DNA of 64,000 nt from Cellulomonas sp. (GTDB taxonomy: Bacteria; Actinomycetota; Actinomycetes; Actinomycetales; Cellulomonadaceae): positions 1 through 64,000 of the forward strand of contig NZ_JAGIBD010000005.1 of assembly GCF_017744555.1 (NCBI RefSeq), in the 5' to 3' direction. The notes under the pieces are model-generated. The model was not told the DNA's origin. It saw nothing but the letters and a program-made list of their open reading frames with translations, and made no database searches. Shown piece by piece: positions 7,414-15,535 of this stretch. A program made the position numbers and the translations under genes. Position 1 is the first letter of the stretch; the number at the start of each line of letters is the position of its first letter.

Positions 7414-8865
7414 ATGACGCACCTGTTCCGCACGTCCGCCCGTACCGCCCTCGCGGTGGCCCTGCTGGCCGGCTCGCTCGCCGCGTGCACGCCCGCCGAC
7501 CCGGGCGCCGAGCCCGCGACCGACGGCTCCGGCCACGACGTCGGTGTGGAGCTGTTCCAGTGGACGTGGGACGCGATCGCGGCCGAGTGCACCGACCACC
7601 TCGGCCCGGACGGCTACGCGTGGGTGCTCACGTCGCCGCCCCAGGAGCACATCCTCGGCGACGCGTGGTGGACCGCGTACCAGCCGGTGAGCTACCGCGT
7701 GGAGTCGCGGCTCGGCACCCGCGAGCAGTACGCGGCGATGGTCGAGACCTGCCACGACGCGGGAGTCGAGGTCTGGGCCGACGCCGTGGTCAACCACATG
7801 ACCGGCGAGGACGTGCCTGGCACCGGCTGGGCGGGCTCGGCGTACGAGCACTACGCCCACGCGGGGCTGTATGACGACGCCGACTTCCACCACTGCGCCC
7901 TCACGCCTGACGACGACATCCACGACTACGCCGACGCCGCACAGGTGCAGACGTGCGAGCTCGTGAACCTCGCCGACCTCGCGACCGAGACGCCGCACGT
8001 CCGCGAGACGGTCACCGCGTACCTCAGCGATCTGCTGACGCTCGGCGTCGACGGCTTCCGTATCGACGCGGCCAAGCACATGCCTCCGGCCGACGTCGCC
8101 GCCATCGTCGCGGGCCTCCCGGAGCGCACCGGCATCGTGCAGGAGGTCATCCGGGGTGCCGGGGAGCCGGTCACGCCCGAGCAGTACACCGCGAACGGCA
8201 AGGTCTTCGAGTTCGCGTGGGGGCGAGACGTGCAGGGCGTGCTCGCCGGGTCACCCGACCTCGCCCTCGACCTGGGCTCGGGCGGCGGCTACCTCCCGTC
8301 CGACGACGCCGTCGTCTTCGTCGACAACCACGACACCGAGCGCAACGGCTCGACGCTGAGCTACCGCGACGGCGCCACGTACGTGCTCGCGAACGTCCTC
8401 ATGCTCGCCGGCACGTACGGCACGCCCACGGTCTACTCCGGGTACGCGTTCGACGACTCCGACCTCGGACCGGCGCAGGACGCCGACGGCCGGGTGCTCG
8501 ACGCGACGTGCGCCGACGCTCCCGGCCCCGACGCCGACCTCGCCGACGACGACTGGGTGTGCCAGCACCGCTGGTCCGCGATCGCCGGCATGGTCGGCTG
8601 GCGCGGTGTGGTCGGCGACGCGCCGCTCGTCGACCGGTGGTCGGACGGCGACGCGCTCGCGCTCGGGCGAGGGGAGCGCGGGCTCGTCGTCGTGAACGCC
8701 GGGGACGACGAGCTCTCGACGACCCTCACGACGCGCCTGCCGGACGGGCGGTACTGCGACGTCCTCGCGTCCGGGTGCGAGGAGGTCACCGTGCGGGACG
8801 GCGCCGTCGAGGTGCGGGTCGCGCCGCACAGCGCTCGGGCGTGGGACGTCGCGACCCGTCCCTGA
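7414..8865 (+). CDS. Secreted alpha-amylase, GH13 lipoprotein
   Basis: This 483-residue enzyme cleaves internal alpha-1,4 bonds of starch outside the membrane. The N-terminus is a signal peptide ending in a lipobox LAAC (Cys25), so it is likely anchored as a lipoprotein. GH13 motifs are DAVVNHMTG, GFRIDAAKHM with nucleophile Asp218, acid/base Glu244 (VQEV) and Asp307 (VDNHDTE). The GVELFQWTWDAIAAEC start is typical of the Streptomyces/animal-type subfamily. There is no added carbohydrate-binding module. Starts at TTG 7387 and GTG 7408 are possible, but ATG 7414 gives a normal signal peptide and leaves the operator palindrome outside the gene. Confidence 0.93.
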   Translation: MTHLFRTSARTALAVALLAGSLAACTPADPGAEPATDGSGHDVGVELFQWTWDAIAAECTDHLGPDGYAWVLTSPPQEHILGDAWWTAYQPVSYRVESRLGTREQYAAMVETCHDAGVEVWADAVVNHMTGEDVPGTGWAGSAYEHYAHAGLYDDADFHHCALTPDDDIHDYADAAQVQTCELVNLADLATETPHVRETVTAYLSDLLTLGVDGFRIDAAKHMPPADVAAIVAGLPERTGIVQEVIRGAGEPVTPEQYTANGKVFEFAWGRDVQGVLAGSPDLALDLGSGGGYLPSDDAVVFVDNHDTERNGSTLSYRDGATYVLANVLMLAGTYGTPTVYSGYAFDDSDLGPAQDADGRVLDATCADAPGPDADLADDDWVCQHRWSAIAGMVGWRGVVGDAPLVDRWSDGDALALGRGERGLVVVNAGDDELSTTLTTRLPDGRYCDVLASGCEEVTVRDGAVEVRVAPHSARAWDVATRP

Positions 8866-8890
8866 CGTGCCGGGTCAGCACGTGCCGCCC

Positions 8891-10153
8891 TCAGCTCGGC
8901 GCGGGCACCCCGAGCAGTGACGGCGACGCGATCCCGGCCGACGGGTGCGCCGCGCGGGCCAGCACGAGCAGCGCGCCCGCGAGCCCGAGGAACAGGCTCG
9001 TCCCGCCCGTCACCGGCAGGCCCGCGGGCCAGGTGAGCGGCTCGTCGCCGAGCACGGCGAGCAGCCCGCCGGCGAGCTCCTGCGCCGCCGCGACGTGCTC
9101 GGGGACGCTCCACGTCTCGCCGGCGAGGAGCAGCACGTCGAGCGGCCCGCCGAGCCCGTGGCACAGGGTGAGCCCACCGGCGATCGCCGCAGGCCCGTGC
9201 TGCTCCGCAAGACGGACCGACGCGGCGAGCTCCTGCCCGCACGCCTGCACGGCGACCTCGGCCTCCGCGGTCAGCGTCTCGACCGGCACCCCGAGGTCGA
9301 GCCCCTGACCGGCGAGGCCGAGCAGCCGCAGCCGGACGGTGCCGATGCCCGCCGCGCCGTGGCACCACAGCGCCGGGTGGGTCGGCGGGTCGGCCCGCAG
9401 GTCGGGCCAGCGTCCTCGCGCGGTGTCGAACCAGGCGCCCTCCCACCGCAGCGCACCGCGCACGAGCGCGGACGCGGGCTCGACGAGCGACGGGTACCGG
9501 GCTGCGACCTCGGCCGCAGCCCAGGCGATCCCCGACGCACCGTGCGCGAGCCCGCACAGCGCGCGACCCGCGCGATCGGCGTCCCGCTCGGGCCAGCTCC
9601 ACCCCGATGCGTCCCGGTGAGCCAGCCGTTCCAGGTGCGTCAGTGCGTCACGGGCGAGCTGCTCGTCGCCGGCCCGTCCGGCGAGCGCGGCGCCGGCCCA
9701 CCCCGACGTCACGTCGGCTCCGTGCGAGGCGCCGACTGCGAGAGCCTCGAGGCCGGGGAGACGCTCGCCGGTGCGTGCCTCGATCCGCCGCCCCGCGAGC
9801 ACGATGCCGCCCGCACCCGCCAGGAGGCCGCCCCCGAGCGCCCGGGCCCGGTCGACCGCGTCGCGCGCGACCCTGAGCGCGAGGTCGGTGAGGTCCGGGC
9901 GGTCGAGGGCGGCGCCGAGCTCCCCGCACGCCCACGCGACACCGACGTCGCCGTCGTACAGCGCAGGGTTGCCGGCCCGCATGCCCGCCGGTGTGCCGTC
10001 GCCCGACAGCTCCCAGTGCATCCATCCGGCACGGTGCCCGGACCGGAACGCGGTCGAGGTGAGGGCATCGATCCCCCGGTCGAGAGCCGCTCGCAGGCGG
10101 GTGATCGTGTCGCTGGTCGCGTCCGCGGCGGGGTCGAGCACGTCGGTCGTCAT
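8891..10153 (-). CDS. LanC-like cyclase
   Basis: This 420-residue protein has the alpha-toroid repeat pattern of lanthionine cyclases, with recurring Gly-rich turns (ASHGADVTSGWAGAALAG, GLAHGASGIAWAAAE, WCHGAAGIGTVRLRLLGLAG). The three zinc ligands of the family are present: Cys264 in WCHG, and Cys331-His332 in LCHGLGG. The conserved His204 in AHG is also there. LanC proteins join Cys thiols to dehydrated Ser/Thr to form lanthionine rings. It is the last gene of the operon and its ATG overlaps the HopA1-like gene by four bases. Conserved ligands argue for an active cyclase. A eukaryote-like LanCL role (glutathione addition) is the main alternative. Confidence 0.88.
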   Translation of the reverse strand: MTTDVLDPAADATSDTITRLRAALDRGIDALTSTAFRSGHRAGWMHWELSGDGTPAGMRAGNPALYDGDVGVAWACGELGAALDRPDLTDLALRVARDAVDRARALGGGLLAGAGGIVLAGRRIEARTGERLPGLEALAVGASHGADVTSGWAGAALAGRAGDEQLARDALTHLERLAHRDASGWSWPERDADRAGRALCGLAHGASGIAWAAAEVAARYPSLVEPASALVRGALRWEGAWFDTARGRWPDLRADPPTHPALWCHGAAGIGTVRLRLLGLAGQGLDLGVPVETLTAEAEVAVQACGQELAASVRLAEQHGPAAIAGGLTLCHGLGGPLDVLLLAGETWSVPEHVAAAQELAGGLLAVLGDEPLTWPAGLPVTGGTSLFLGLAGALLVLARAAHPSAGIASPSLLGVPAPS

Positions 10154-11169
10154 GGCCGGTCCTGCGGTCGTGCGGCACGGAGGTACGGCTGCGCCGGGTC
10201 GATCTCGGCAGCCGCGAACGTGTGAGCGACCCGAGCGATGGGGTCGTCGCCCGCCGGGTCGTGCACGAGGGCGTCGGCCACGAGCGCGCAGCACTGCTCA
10301 CCGAAGCTGCGGCCGTCGCCCGGGTCCTCCGCGGCGGCGAGCCCGGGTGCGAGCGCGAACGTCAGCGCCGGCGACGCGGCGCGGAGCCGACCCGCCGTGG
10401 CGGCGACGACGCGCGCGGCCAGGGCGTCGAGGACCGTCGCGAGGTCCTGGGCCAGGTAGAGCACCATCGCGTCCGGACGGGCGAGCGCCGCGCGGTGCTC
10501 CGCGACCTTGAGCATCCACGGCACCGTGAGCGACCGGGTCGCCGTCGTCACCTCGCGGACGAGCGCGGCGACGTGCTCGGGTTCGGGCGCCAGGTAGAGC
10601 CGGGTCAGGCCGGTCGGCGGCGTCAGCAGGTTCCAGCCGGGTCCCCAGGTCCGCCACCAGCCCTCGGTCGGGGGCGCGTCGCGCCGCTCCCGCACGCGCA
10701 CGGCCTCGCCCGGTACGGGTGGCAGGCCACGGCGGTCGGACGTTGGCGGGTGCGTGTGGTCGCCGCGGACCACGGCACGCGGCGGTTCACCCGGTCGCGC
10801 GACGAGCAGCAGCCCGGCCGGCCCGGTCCGCAGCACCGTCGCGTCGAGCCACGACTCCGCGCCGACGTGGGCCTGCCGGAGCGCGCCGGCGAGCGGCGGC
10901 AGCAAGGGGTCCGGGGCGGGGAGCACGGCGGCGGGCGCGTACCACCGCTCGTACAGCACCGTCGCCAGCGCGGCGGGGTCGGGCGCGAGGCCGGGACGGC
11001 TCGCACGCCACTCGTCGGCCACGCGGACCGCGTCCTCGAGCTGCGCCGCGTGCTCGGCGCGCCACGCGCTGCCGGACGAGACGTGCCGGGCGGCGCCGGT
11101 GCGCTGCCCGTCGGCTGCCGACGTCGGTGCGTCGGCGGAAGGCGCGGGGACCAGGTCGGCGATCGTCAT
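10150..11169 (-). CDS. HopA1-family protein, putative lyase half of a split lanthipeptide dehydratase
   Basis: This 339-residue protein resembles the HopA1 effector family. Supporting features are LTRLYLAPEPEHV (188-200), a Lys in PWMLKV (Lys221), RPDAMVLYLAQ (231-241) and a C-terminal LTFALAPGLAAAEDP block followed by SFGEQCCALVADAL. In bacteria, HopA1-like proteins pair with phosphotransferases in class V lanthipeptide and thioviridamide-type pathways, where they are thought to eliminate phosphate from phospho-Ser/Thr. Here the gene sits between such a phosphotransferase and a LanC-like gene, with ATGA overlaps on both sides. The family call is from remembered motifs; a profile search against the HopA1 Pfam family would settle it. 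Confidence 0.78.
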   Translation of the reverse strand: MTIADLVPAPSADAPTSAADGQRTGAARHVSSGSAWRAEHAAQLEDAVRVADEWRASRPGLAPDPAALATVLYERWYAPAAVLPAPDPLLPPLAGALRQAHVGAESWLDATVLRTGPAGLLLVARPGEPPRAVVRGDHTHPPTSDRRGLPPVPGEAVRVRERRDAPPTEGWWRTWGPGWNLLTPPTGLTRLYLAPEPEHVAALVREVTTATRSLTVPWMLKVAEHRAALARPDAMVLYLAQDLATVLDALAARVVAATAGRLRAASPALTFALAPGLAAAEDPGDGRSFGEQCCALVADALVHDPAGDDPIARVAHTFAAAEIDPAQPYLRAARPQDRP

Positions 11170-12191
11170 GCCGGCACCGCCTCTCGATCGAGCTCGGCCG
11201 CGTACCTCTGCGCGGCGTCGAGCAGCCGGGTGATCCGCGGGTCCGGGGCGCCGACGGTCCCTCGCGCCCCGCCGCGCTCGCGGTGCACCTGGCCCGCGAC
11301 CTGCCACGCGGTCATGACCGCGCGGACGGCCTGCAGCGCCGCGTGCGCCCGACCCGGGCCGTCGCCGTCGCGGTAGCCGTCGAGGAAGTGCTCGACGAGC
11401 GGCTCGGGCGGCGCCGACCAGCTGGGTGCGAGCCAGCCGATGCTGTCGATCGCGGTCGCGACGTCCCACCCGGGGTCGCCGAGACCTGCGGCCTCGAGGT
11501 CGAGCAGCACGACGTGCGGGTCGGGCGACGAGCGTGCGACCAGCACGTTCGACGCGGTGAGGTCGCCGTGCACCCACGCGCCCGCCGTCCAGAGGCGTCG
11601 TGCCTCGGCCGCGGCGCGACGCAGCGCGGGGTCGCCGAGGAACGTGTCGAGCACGGCGGCGAACGGCGTGCCCTCGGAGCCTGACATCGACGGCGGGATC
11701 GCGTCGGGGTCGAGCGCCCACGGCAGGGGAGCTCGCAGGGTCGGACCCGGGTGCTCCCCGGCGGTCGGTGCGGGCCAGCGGTGCAGCGCCGCCGTCGCCG
11801 AGCCCCATGCCCGGCACAGGCGAGCCAGGTCCGGCACCGCGCCGCGGTGCCCCGTGAGCACCGCCCCGTCCACGGCCTGGACCCAGAGGGAGTCGACGTC
11901 GAGCGCGAGCGACGCGACGAGCGCCGGCACCAGCGGCCGGCCCGCCGACCCGGTGAGCCCGCGCAGCGCCAGGAGTGCGCGCCGCTCGTCGCCCACCGGG
12001 TCGGTGCCGTCCATCTGTGCGGCGACACCGCGCTGCTTGACGTAGGCGGCCGGCCGGCCGGCCACGTCGAGCCGCGCGACGGTGTTGCTCCGGGACTCGT
12101 CGACCACCGTGACGGCGCCCGACAGGACGTCGTCGGCCGTCACCAGGCCGGCACGCACGGCTCGGCCGACGAGCTCCGGAGCGGTGAGCAT
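11166..12191 (-). CDS. Aminoglycoside-phosphotransferase-fold kinase, putative Ser/Thr kinase of lanthipeptide pathway
   Basis: This 341-residue APH-fold kinase keeps all catalytic positions: Lys52 (AYVKQRG), a probable helix-C Glu69, the catalytic loop VHGDLTASNVLV with Asp210 and Asn215, and the metal-binding Asp231 (LLDLEAAGLGDPGWD). APH-type kinases next to HopA1 homologues phosphorylate Ser/Thr of precursor peptides in class V lanthipeptide pathways. That role is inferred here from the neighbours. The start lies three bases after the protease stop, and GAGGG over that junction may act as the ribosome-binding site. It overlaps the HopA1-like gene by four bases. Antibiotic resistance is a weaker alternative given the context. 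Confidence 0.82.
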   Translation of the reverse strand: MLTAPELVGRAVRAGLVTADDVLSGAVTVVDESRSNTVARLDVAGRPAAYVKQRGVAAQMDGTDPVGDERRALLALRGLTGSAGRPLVPALVASLALDVDSLWVQAVDGAVLTGHRGAVPDLARLCRAWGSATAALHRWPAPTAGEHPGPTLRAPLPWALDPDAIPPSMSGSEGTPFAAVLDTFLGDPALRRAAAEARRLWTAGAWVHGDLTASNVLVARSSPDPHVVLLDLEAAGLGDPGWDVATAIDSIGWLAPSWSAPPEPLVEHFLDGYRDGDGPGRAHAALQAVRAVMTAWQVAGQVHRERGGARGTVGAPDPRITRLLDAAQRYAAELDREAVPA

Positions 12192-12194
12192 CCC

Positions 12195-13568
12195 TCAGCC
12201 CTCGGACTGCACGGCGTCGTCGACGGCCTCCAGCGCGGCGAGGTAGCCGGCGACGAAGATGCTCTGCACCGCGTCGTCGGGGTCGCCGTACTGGCCGCCG
12301 AGACCCCGTCCGCCGGGCTGCTGGATCGGCTGGCCGGGGTCGAAGCCGCCCGGCCCGCACGTGAGTGTGGTCGGACAGGTCTTCGTGATGACGCAGATCG
12401 CGCTGGAGGTCTGCAGGTCGAGGCAGAGCTTCGGCTTGGTGATCTGGCTGCAGATGACGGTCTTCGTGATGAAGTTGCAGACCGTCGTGAGGCTGACCAG
12501 GTTGCAGACCACGGGCTTGGTCAGGAACGTGTCGCAGATCGGCGGCCTGGTGAACAGCGTGCCGGTGTCGACGAGCAGGTTGACGCCGAGCTCGTCGAGC
12601 GCCACCTGGATCGGGTTGGCGAACGTCATGACGCCGTCGTCCGAGCCGGCGAACAGCAGGCCGACCACGTTGCGGCTCATGTCCATGACGACCGACCCGG
12701 AGTCGCCGTGGTCCGAGAACCGCGTCGACTGCGTGGTGTCCGTGTCGATGCGGATCTGGTGCCGCAGCGTGCGCGGGCCGACGTCGCTGCCGTAGTCGAC
12801 CGACAGCGTGAAGTCGGTGGACACCACGTTGCCGAACGTGTGCTCGGTGGTGCGCCCGCGCTTCTGGACGGCCATGCCGACGCTCGCGACACCCTGACCG
12901 GCGACGGCCCCGATGCCCTCGACCGAGATGCCGGTCGCGCGGCCGGTGTCGATCGTGATGACCGAGCCGTCCGTGTTCTCGGTGAGCACCGCGCGGGTGA
13001 GCGTGCCGAAGTGGCCCGTGGCCGGACCGCCGTCGACGCGCGACGGCTGGACCATGACGTCCCCGACCGACCACGTGTTGTTCACGGCGCCGACGTGGAA
13101 GTTCGTGAGCGCCATCCGCGCGTGCGTGGTGCGGTCCTCGACGATCGCACCGAGCGTGCCGACGAACACGTAGTTGCCGGGGGACGGGACGTCGGGCGGC
13201 GACAGGAACACCGTCCGTGCCGGTCCGATGCCGATACCGCCGGTGATCGTGGTGTAGGCGCCGGTGTCGACCTGCGCCTTGACCTCGGCGTAGCGGACCG
13301 CGTGCTGCAGGACGATCTTCAGCTCCTGCACGTCGGTCTTGACGCCGTCGATCTCCTGCGGGATGACGTCGGCGTCACGCAGCGCGTCCTCGGGCTTCTT
13401 CTCCTCGACGAACACGACGATGCTGAGCTCGCCCGTGGGCTCGCCCTGCGACACCTTCTCTGCGATGTCGACGGCGACCACGCCCGGGCGGGCGATGAGG
13501 TCGTCCTCGACCCTCTCCTTGACCGGGCGGATCGCCGCCCGGGCCTCGTGCTGTGACTGGGCGGACAT
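12195..13568 (-). CDS. Trypsin-like serine protease with Cys/Thr-rich repeat tail (candidate modified-peptide precursor)
   Basis: This 457-residue protein lacks a signal peptide. Residues ~100-335 form a chymotrypsin-fold domain resembling NAL1-like proteases: His158 in TNFHVG, probable Asp200 and nucleophile Ser290 in DHGDSGS. The N-terminal 100 residues (RPGVVAVDIAEKVSQGEPTG) form a conserved-looking cap. All eight cysteines lie in the tail at 345, 355, 364, 373, 382, 392, 398 and 404, with none in the first 344 residues. The five from 355 to 392 each have a Ser/Thr exactly five residues before (350, 359, 368, 377, 387). A Gly/Pro/Gln linker and an acidic end follow. Start ATG has GGGAAG upstream. 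As first gene of the operon it is the likely substrate of the three enzymes; self-release by the protease is speculation. Confidence 0.82.
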   Translation of the reverse strand: MSAQSQHEARAAIRPVKERVEDDLIARPGVVAVDIAEKVSQGEPTGELSIVVFVEEKKPEDALRDADVIPQEIDGVKTDVQELKIVLQHAVRYAEVKAQVDTGAYTTITGGIGIGPARTVFLSPPDVPSPGNYVFVGTLGAIVEDRTTHARMALTNFHVGAVNNTWSVGDVMVQPSRVDGGPATGHFGTLTRAVLTENTDGSVITIDTGRATGISVEGIGAVAGQGVASVGMAVQKRGRTTEHTFGNVVSTDFTLSVDYGSDVGPRTLRHQIRIDTDTTQSTRFSDHGDSGSVVMDMSRNVVGLLFAGSDDGVMTFANPIQVALDELGVNLLVDTGTLFTRPPICDTFLTKPVVCNLVSLTTVCNFITKTVICSQITKPKLCLDLQTSSAICVITKTCPTTLTCGPGGFDPGQPIQQPGGRGLGGQYGDPDDAVQSIFVAGYLAALEAVDDAVQSEG

Positions 13569-13670
13569 GTGCTTCCCTTTCGCCGGCCCCGGAGGTCGGG
13601 GCTGTCACCTGACAACGAGGCGGGCGAGGGCAGCGAAGATACGCATAAGGGACAAATCGGAAAGGACGAA

Positions 13671-13695
13671 GGGTGGGCCCGGACCGGGCCCGCCC
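13671..13695 (-). terminator. Hairpin between alpha-glucosidase gene and protease operon
   Basis: GGGCCCGG-A-CCGGGCCC is a perfect palindrome, extended to a 12-bp stem by flanking GGG/CCC and a G-U pair. It starts 23 bases after the alpha-glucosidase stop on the minus strand. It separates this gene from the protease operon, whose own promoter must lie at about 13570-13670; I see no clear hexamers there. Confidence 0.7.
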
Positions 13696-13717
13696 TGGAC
13701 CGTGAGTGCAGAGGTGA

Positions 13718-15442
13718 CTACGCGCGCAGCCAGACGGTCGCGTCGCCGGGCAGCGTGACCGACCCGTCCGCGGCCACAGGCGCGTCGACCGAGGCGTGCA
13801 GCACGACGGCCCCGGCCGGCAGCGCGACGGGCGTGCCGCCGAGGTTCGCGACGACCAGCACGTCCCGGTTGACGAACGCGATGACGTCGTCGCCGTACCC
13901 GTCGACCCAGGTCAGGCCGCCCGAGCCGAGCACCTCGGCCCGGCGCACCGCGAGCGCGGTCCGGTACGTCTCGTACGTCGATTCCTCGACCCCGCGCTGG
14001 GCGTCGAGCGCGTAGGCGGACCAGGCGGACGGCTGGGGGAGCCACGTCACGCCGGTCGGCGAGAACCCGAACCCGGGCTCGGCGGCCGCCCACGGCAGCG
14101 GCACGCGGCAGCCGTCGCGACCGCGCTCGGCGCCGCCGGTCCGGAAGAACGCGGGGTCCTGCCGCAGGTCGTCGGGCAGTGCGGTGTGGTCGGGCAGCCC
14201 GAGCTCCTCGCCCTGGTAGAGGTAGGCCGAGCCGGGCAGGCCGAGCATGAGCAGCGTGGCCGCGCGGGCGCGGCGCAGGCCGAGCTCCTCGTCGGGCTGC
14301 TCGTCGCCGTGCCCGATGCCGTTGGGGCGCGAACCGGGCACGGACAGGCCGAGCCGGGACGCGTGCCGCACGACGTCGTGGTTCGACAGCACCCACGTGG
14401 TCGGGGCGCCGACGCCGTCGGCGGTCGCGTACGAGGCCTCGATCACGTCGCGCAGGGCGGGCGCGTCCCAGTGGGTCGCGAGGAAGGCGAAGTTGAATGC
14501 CTGCTGCATCTCGTCGGGGCGCACGTAGCGGGCGAGGCGGGACAGCGGCTCGACCCAGGCCTCGGCCACCAGCGCGCGGTCGCCCGGGTACGCCGCGAGG
14601 ACCCGGTTCCAGGCACGGTAGATCTCGTGCACGCCGTCCTGGTCGAACATCGGGCCCTGGTTTCCGGACCCGGTGACCTCGTCCGCGCGACCGGTCGGCT
14701 CGGCGTCGTCGGAGCCCTCGATCATCGAGACGTGGCCGTCCCAGTCCGGCAGCCCCGCCTCCTTGACCATGCCGTGCGCGACGTCGATGCGGAAGCCGTC
14801 GACCCCGCGGTCGAGCCAGAACCGCAGCACGTCCTCGAACTCGGCGCGGACCTCGGGGTGCTCCCAGTCGAGGTCGGGCTGCCGCGAGTCGAACAGGTGC
14901 AGGTACCACTGGCCGTCGGCGACGCGGGTCCACGCGGGCCCGCCGAAGATCGACTCCCAGTTGTTGGGCGGCAGCTCGCCGTGCTCACCGCGGCCCTCGC
15001 GGAACAGGTACCGCGCCCGTTCGGGTGAACCCGGGCCGGCGGCCAGGGCGGCCTGGAACCAGACGTGCTCGTCGGACGTGTGGTTCGGCACGAGGTCGAC
15101 GATCACGCGCAGGCCGAGCGCGTGGGCGCGGGCGAGCAGCGCGTCGAAGTCGTCGAGCGTGCCGAACAGCGGGTCGACGTCGCGGTAGTCGGACACGTCG
15201 TACCCGGCGTCGGCCTGCGGCGAGCGGTAGAACGGCGACAGCCAGACGGCGTCGACACCGAGCTCGGCGAGGTGGTCGAGACGCGAGGTGATGCCGGGCA
15301 GGTCGCCGATGCCGTCGCCCGAGGCGTCCGCGAACGAGCGCGGGTACACCTGGTAGATCACGGCGTCCCGCCACCACTCGCCGTCGGGGGAGCCGGGGGC
15401 GTGCACGAGGGTGCCCGTGGGCAGGGTGTCGAGGGTCGTCAT
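13718..15442 (-). CDS. Intracellular alpha-glucosidase, GH13 (AglA-like)
   Basis: This 574-residue enzyme has no signal peptide. It starts the barrel with WWRDAVIYQVYPRSFADASGDGIGDLPGI, typical of oligo-1,6-glucosidase, trehalose-6-phosphate hydrolase and alpha-glucosidase. Catalytic residues are Asp220 (GFRIDVAHG), Glu294 (LVAEAW) and Asp356 (LSNHDVVRH). The residue after the nucleophile is Val followed by Ala, which usually accompanies alpha-1,4-specific alpha-glucosidases. It likely releases glucose from imported maltodextrins. It lies 93 bases downstream of the LacI regulator on the same strand and is probably co-transcribed with it, since no separate operator was found in that gap. Confidence 0.9.
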   Translation of the reverse strand: MTTLDTLPTGTLVHAPGSPDGEWWRDAVIYQVYPRSFADASGDGIGDLPGITSRLDHLAELGVDAVWLSPFYRSPQADAGYDVSDYRDVDPLFGTLDDFDALLARAHALGLRVIVDLVPNHTSDEHVWFQAALAAGPGSPERARYLFREGRGEHGELPPNNWESIFGGPAWTRVADGQWYLHLFDSRQPDLDWEHPEVRAEFEDVLRFWLDRGVDGFRIDVAHGMVKEAGLPDWDGHVSMIEGSDDAEPTGRADEVTGSGNQGPMFDQDGVHEIYRAWNRVLAAYPGDRALVAEAWVEPLSRLARYVRPDEMQQAFNFAFLATHWDAPALRDVIEASYATADGVGAPTTWVLSNHDVVRHASRLGLSVPGSRPNGIGHGDEQPDEELGLRRARAATLLMLGLPGSAYLYQGEELGLPDHTALPDDLRQDPAFFRTGGAERGRDGCRVPLPWAAAEPGFGFSPTGVTWLPQPSAWSAYALDAQRGVEESTYETYRTALAVRRAEVLGSGGLTWVDGYGDDVIAFVNRDVLVVANLGGTPVALPAGAVVLHASVDAPVAADGSVTLPGDATVWLRA

Positions 15443-15535
15443 GCGGGCATGCCTCTTTCGGGGGTACGAGCAGGGGAGGCGGCGTCGCCGAGTCGGAGCG
15501 GTGCGGCGGCGGGGGCTCGCGGTGCTCCAGGTCGG

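Noticed and set aside
8865..8890. Weak hairpin ACGTGC/GCACGT between amylase and LanC-like genes as a terminator
   Set aside because: The stem is only six base pairs and too weak to call.
11166..12191. Aminoglycoside resistance function for the APH-fold kinase
   Set aside because: Its coupling to HopA1-like and LanC-like genes makes a peptide-modifying role more likely. Resistance is not excluded.
13569..13717. Search for a small lanthipeptide precursor gene next to the LanC operon
   Set aside because: No short frame with Ser/Thr and Cys plus a ribosome-binding site was found here or in the 25-base gap at 8866-8890. The Cys/Thr cluster is only in the protease tail.
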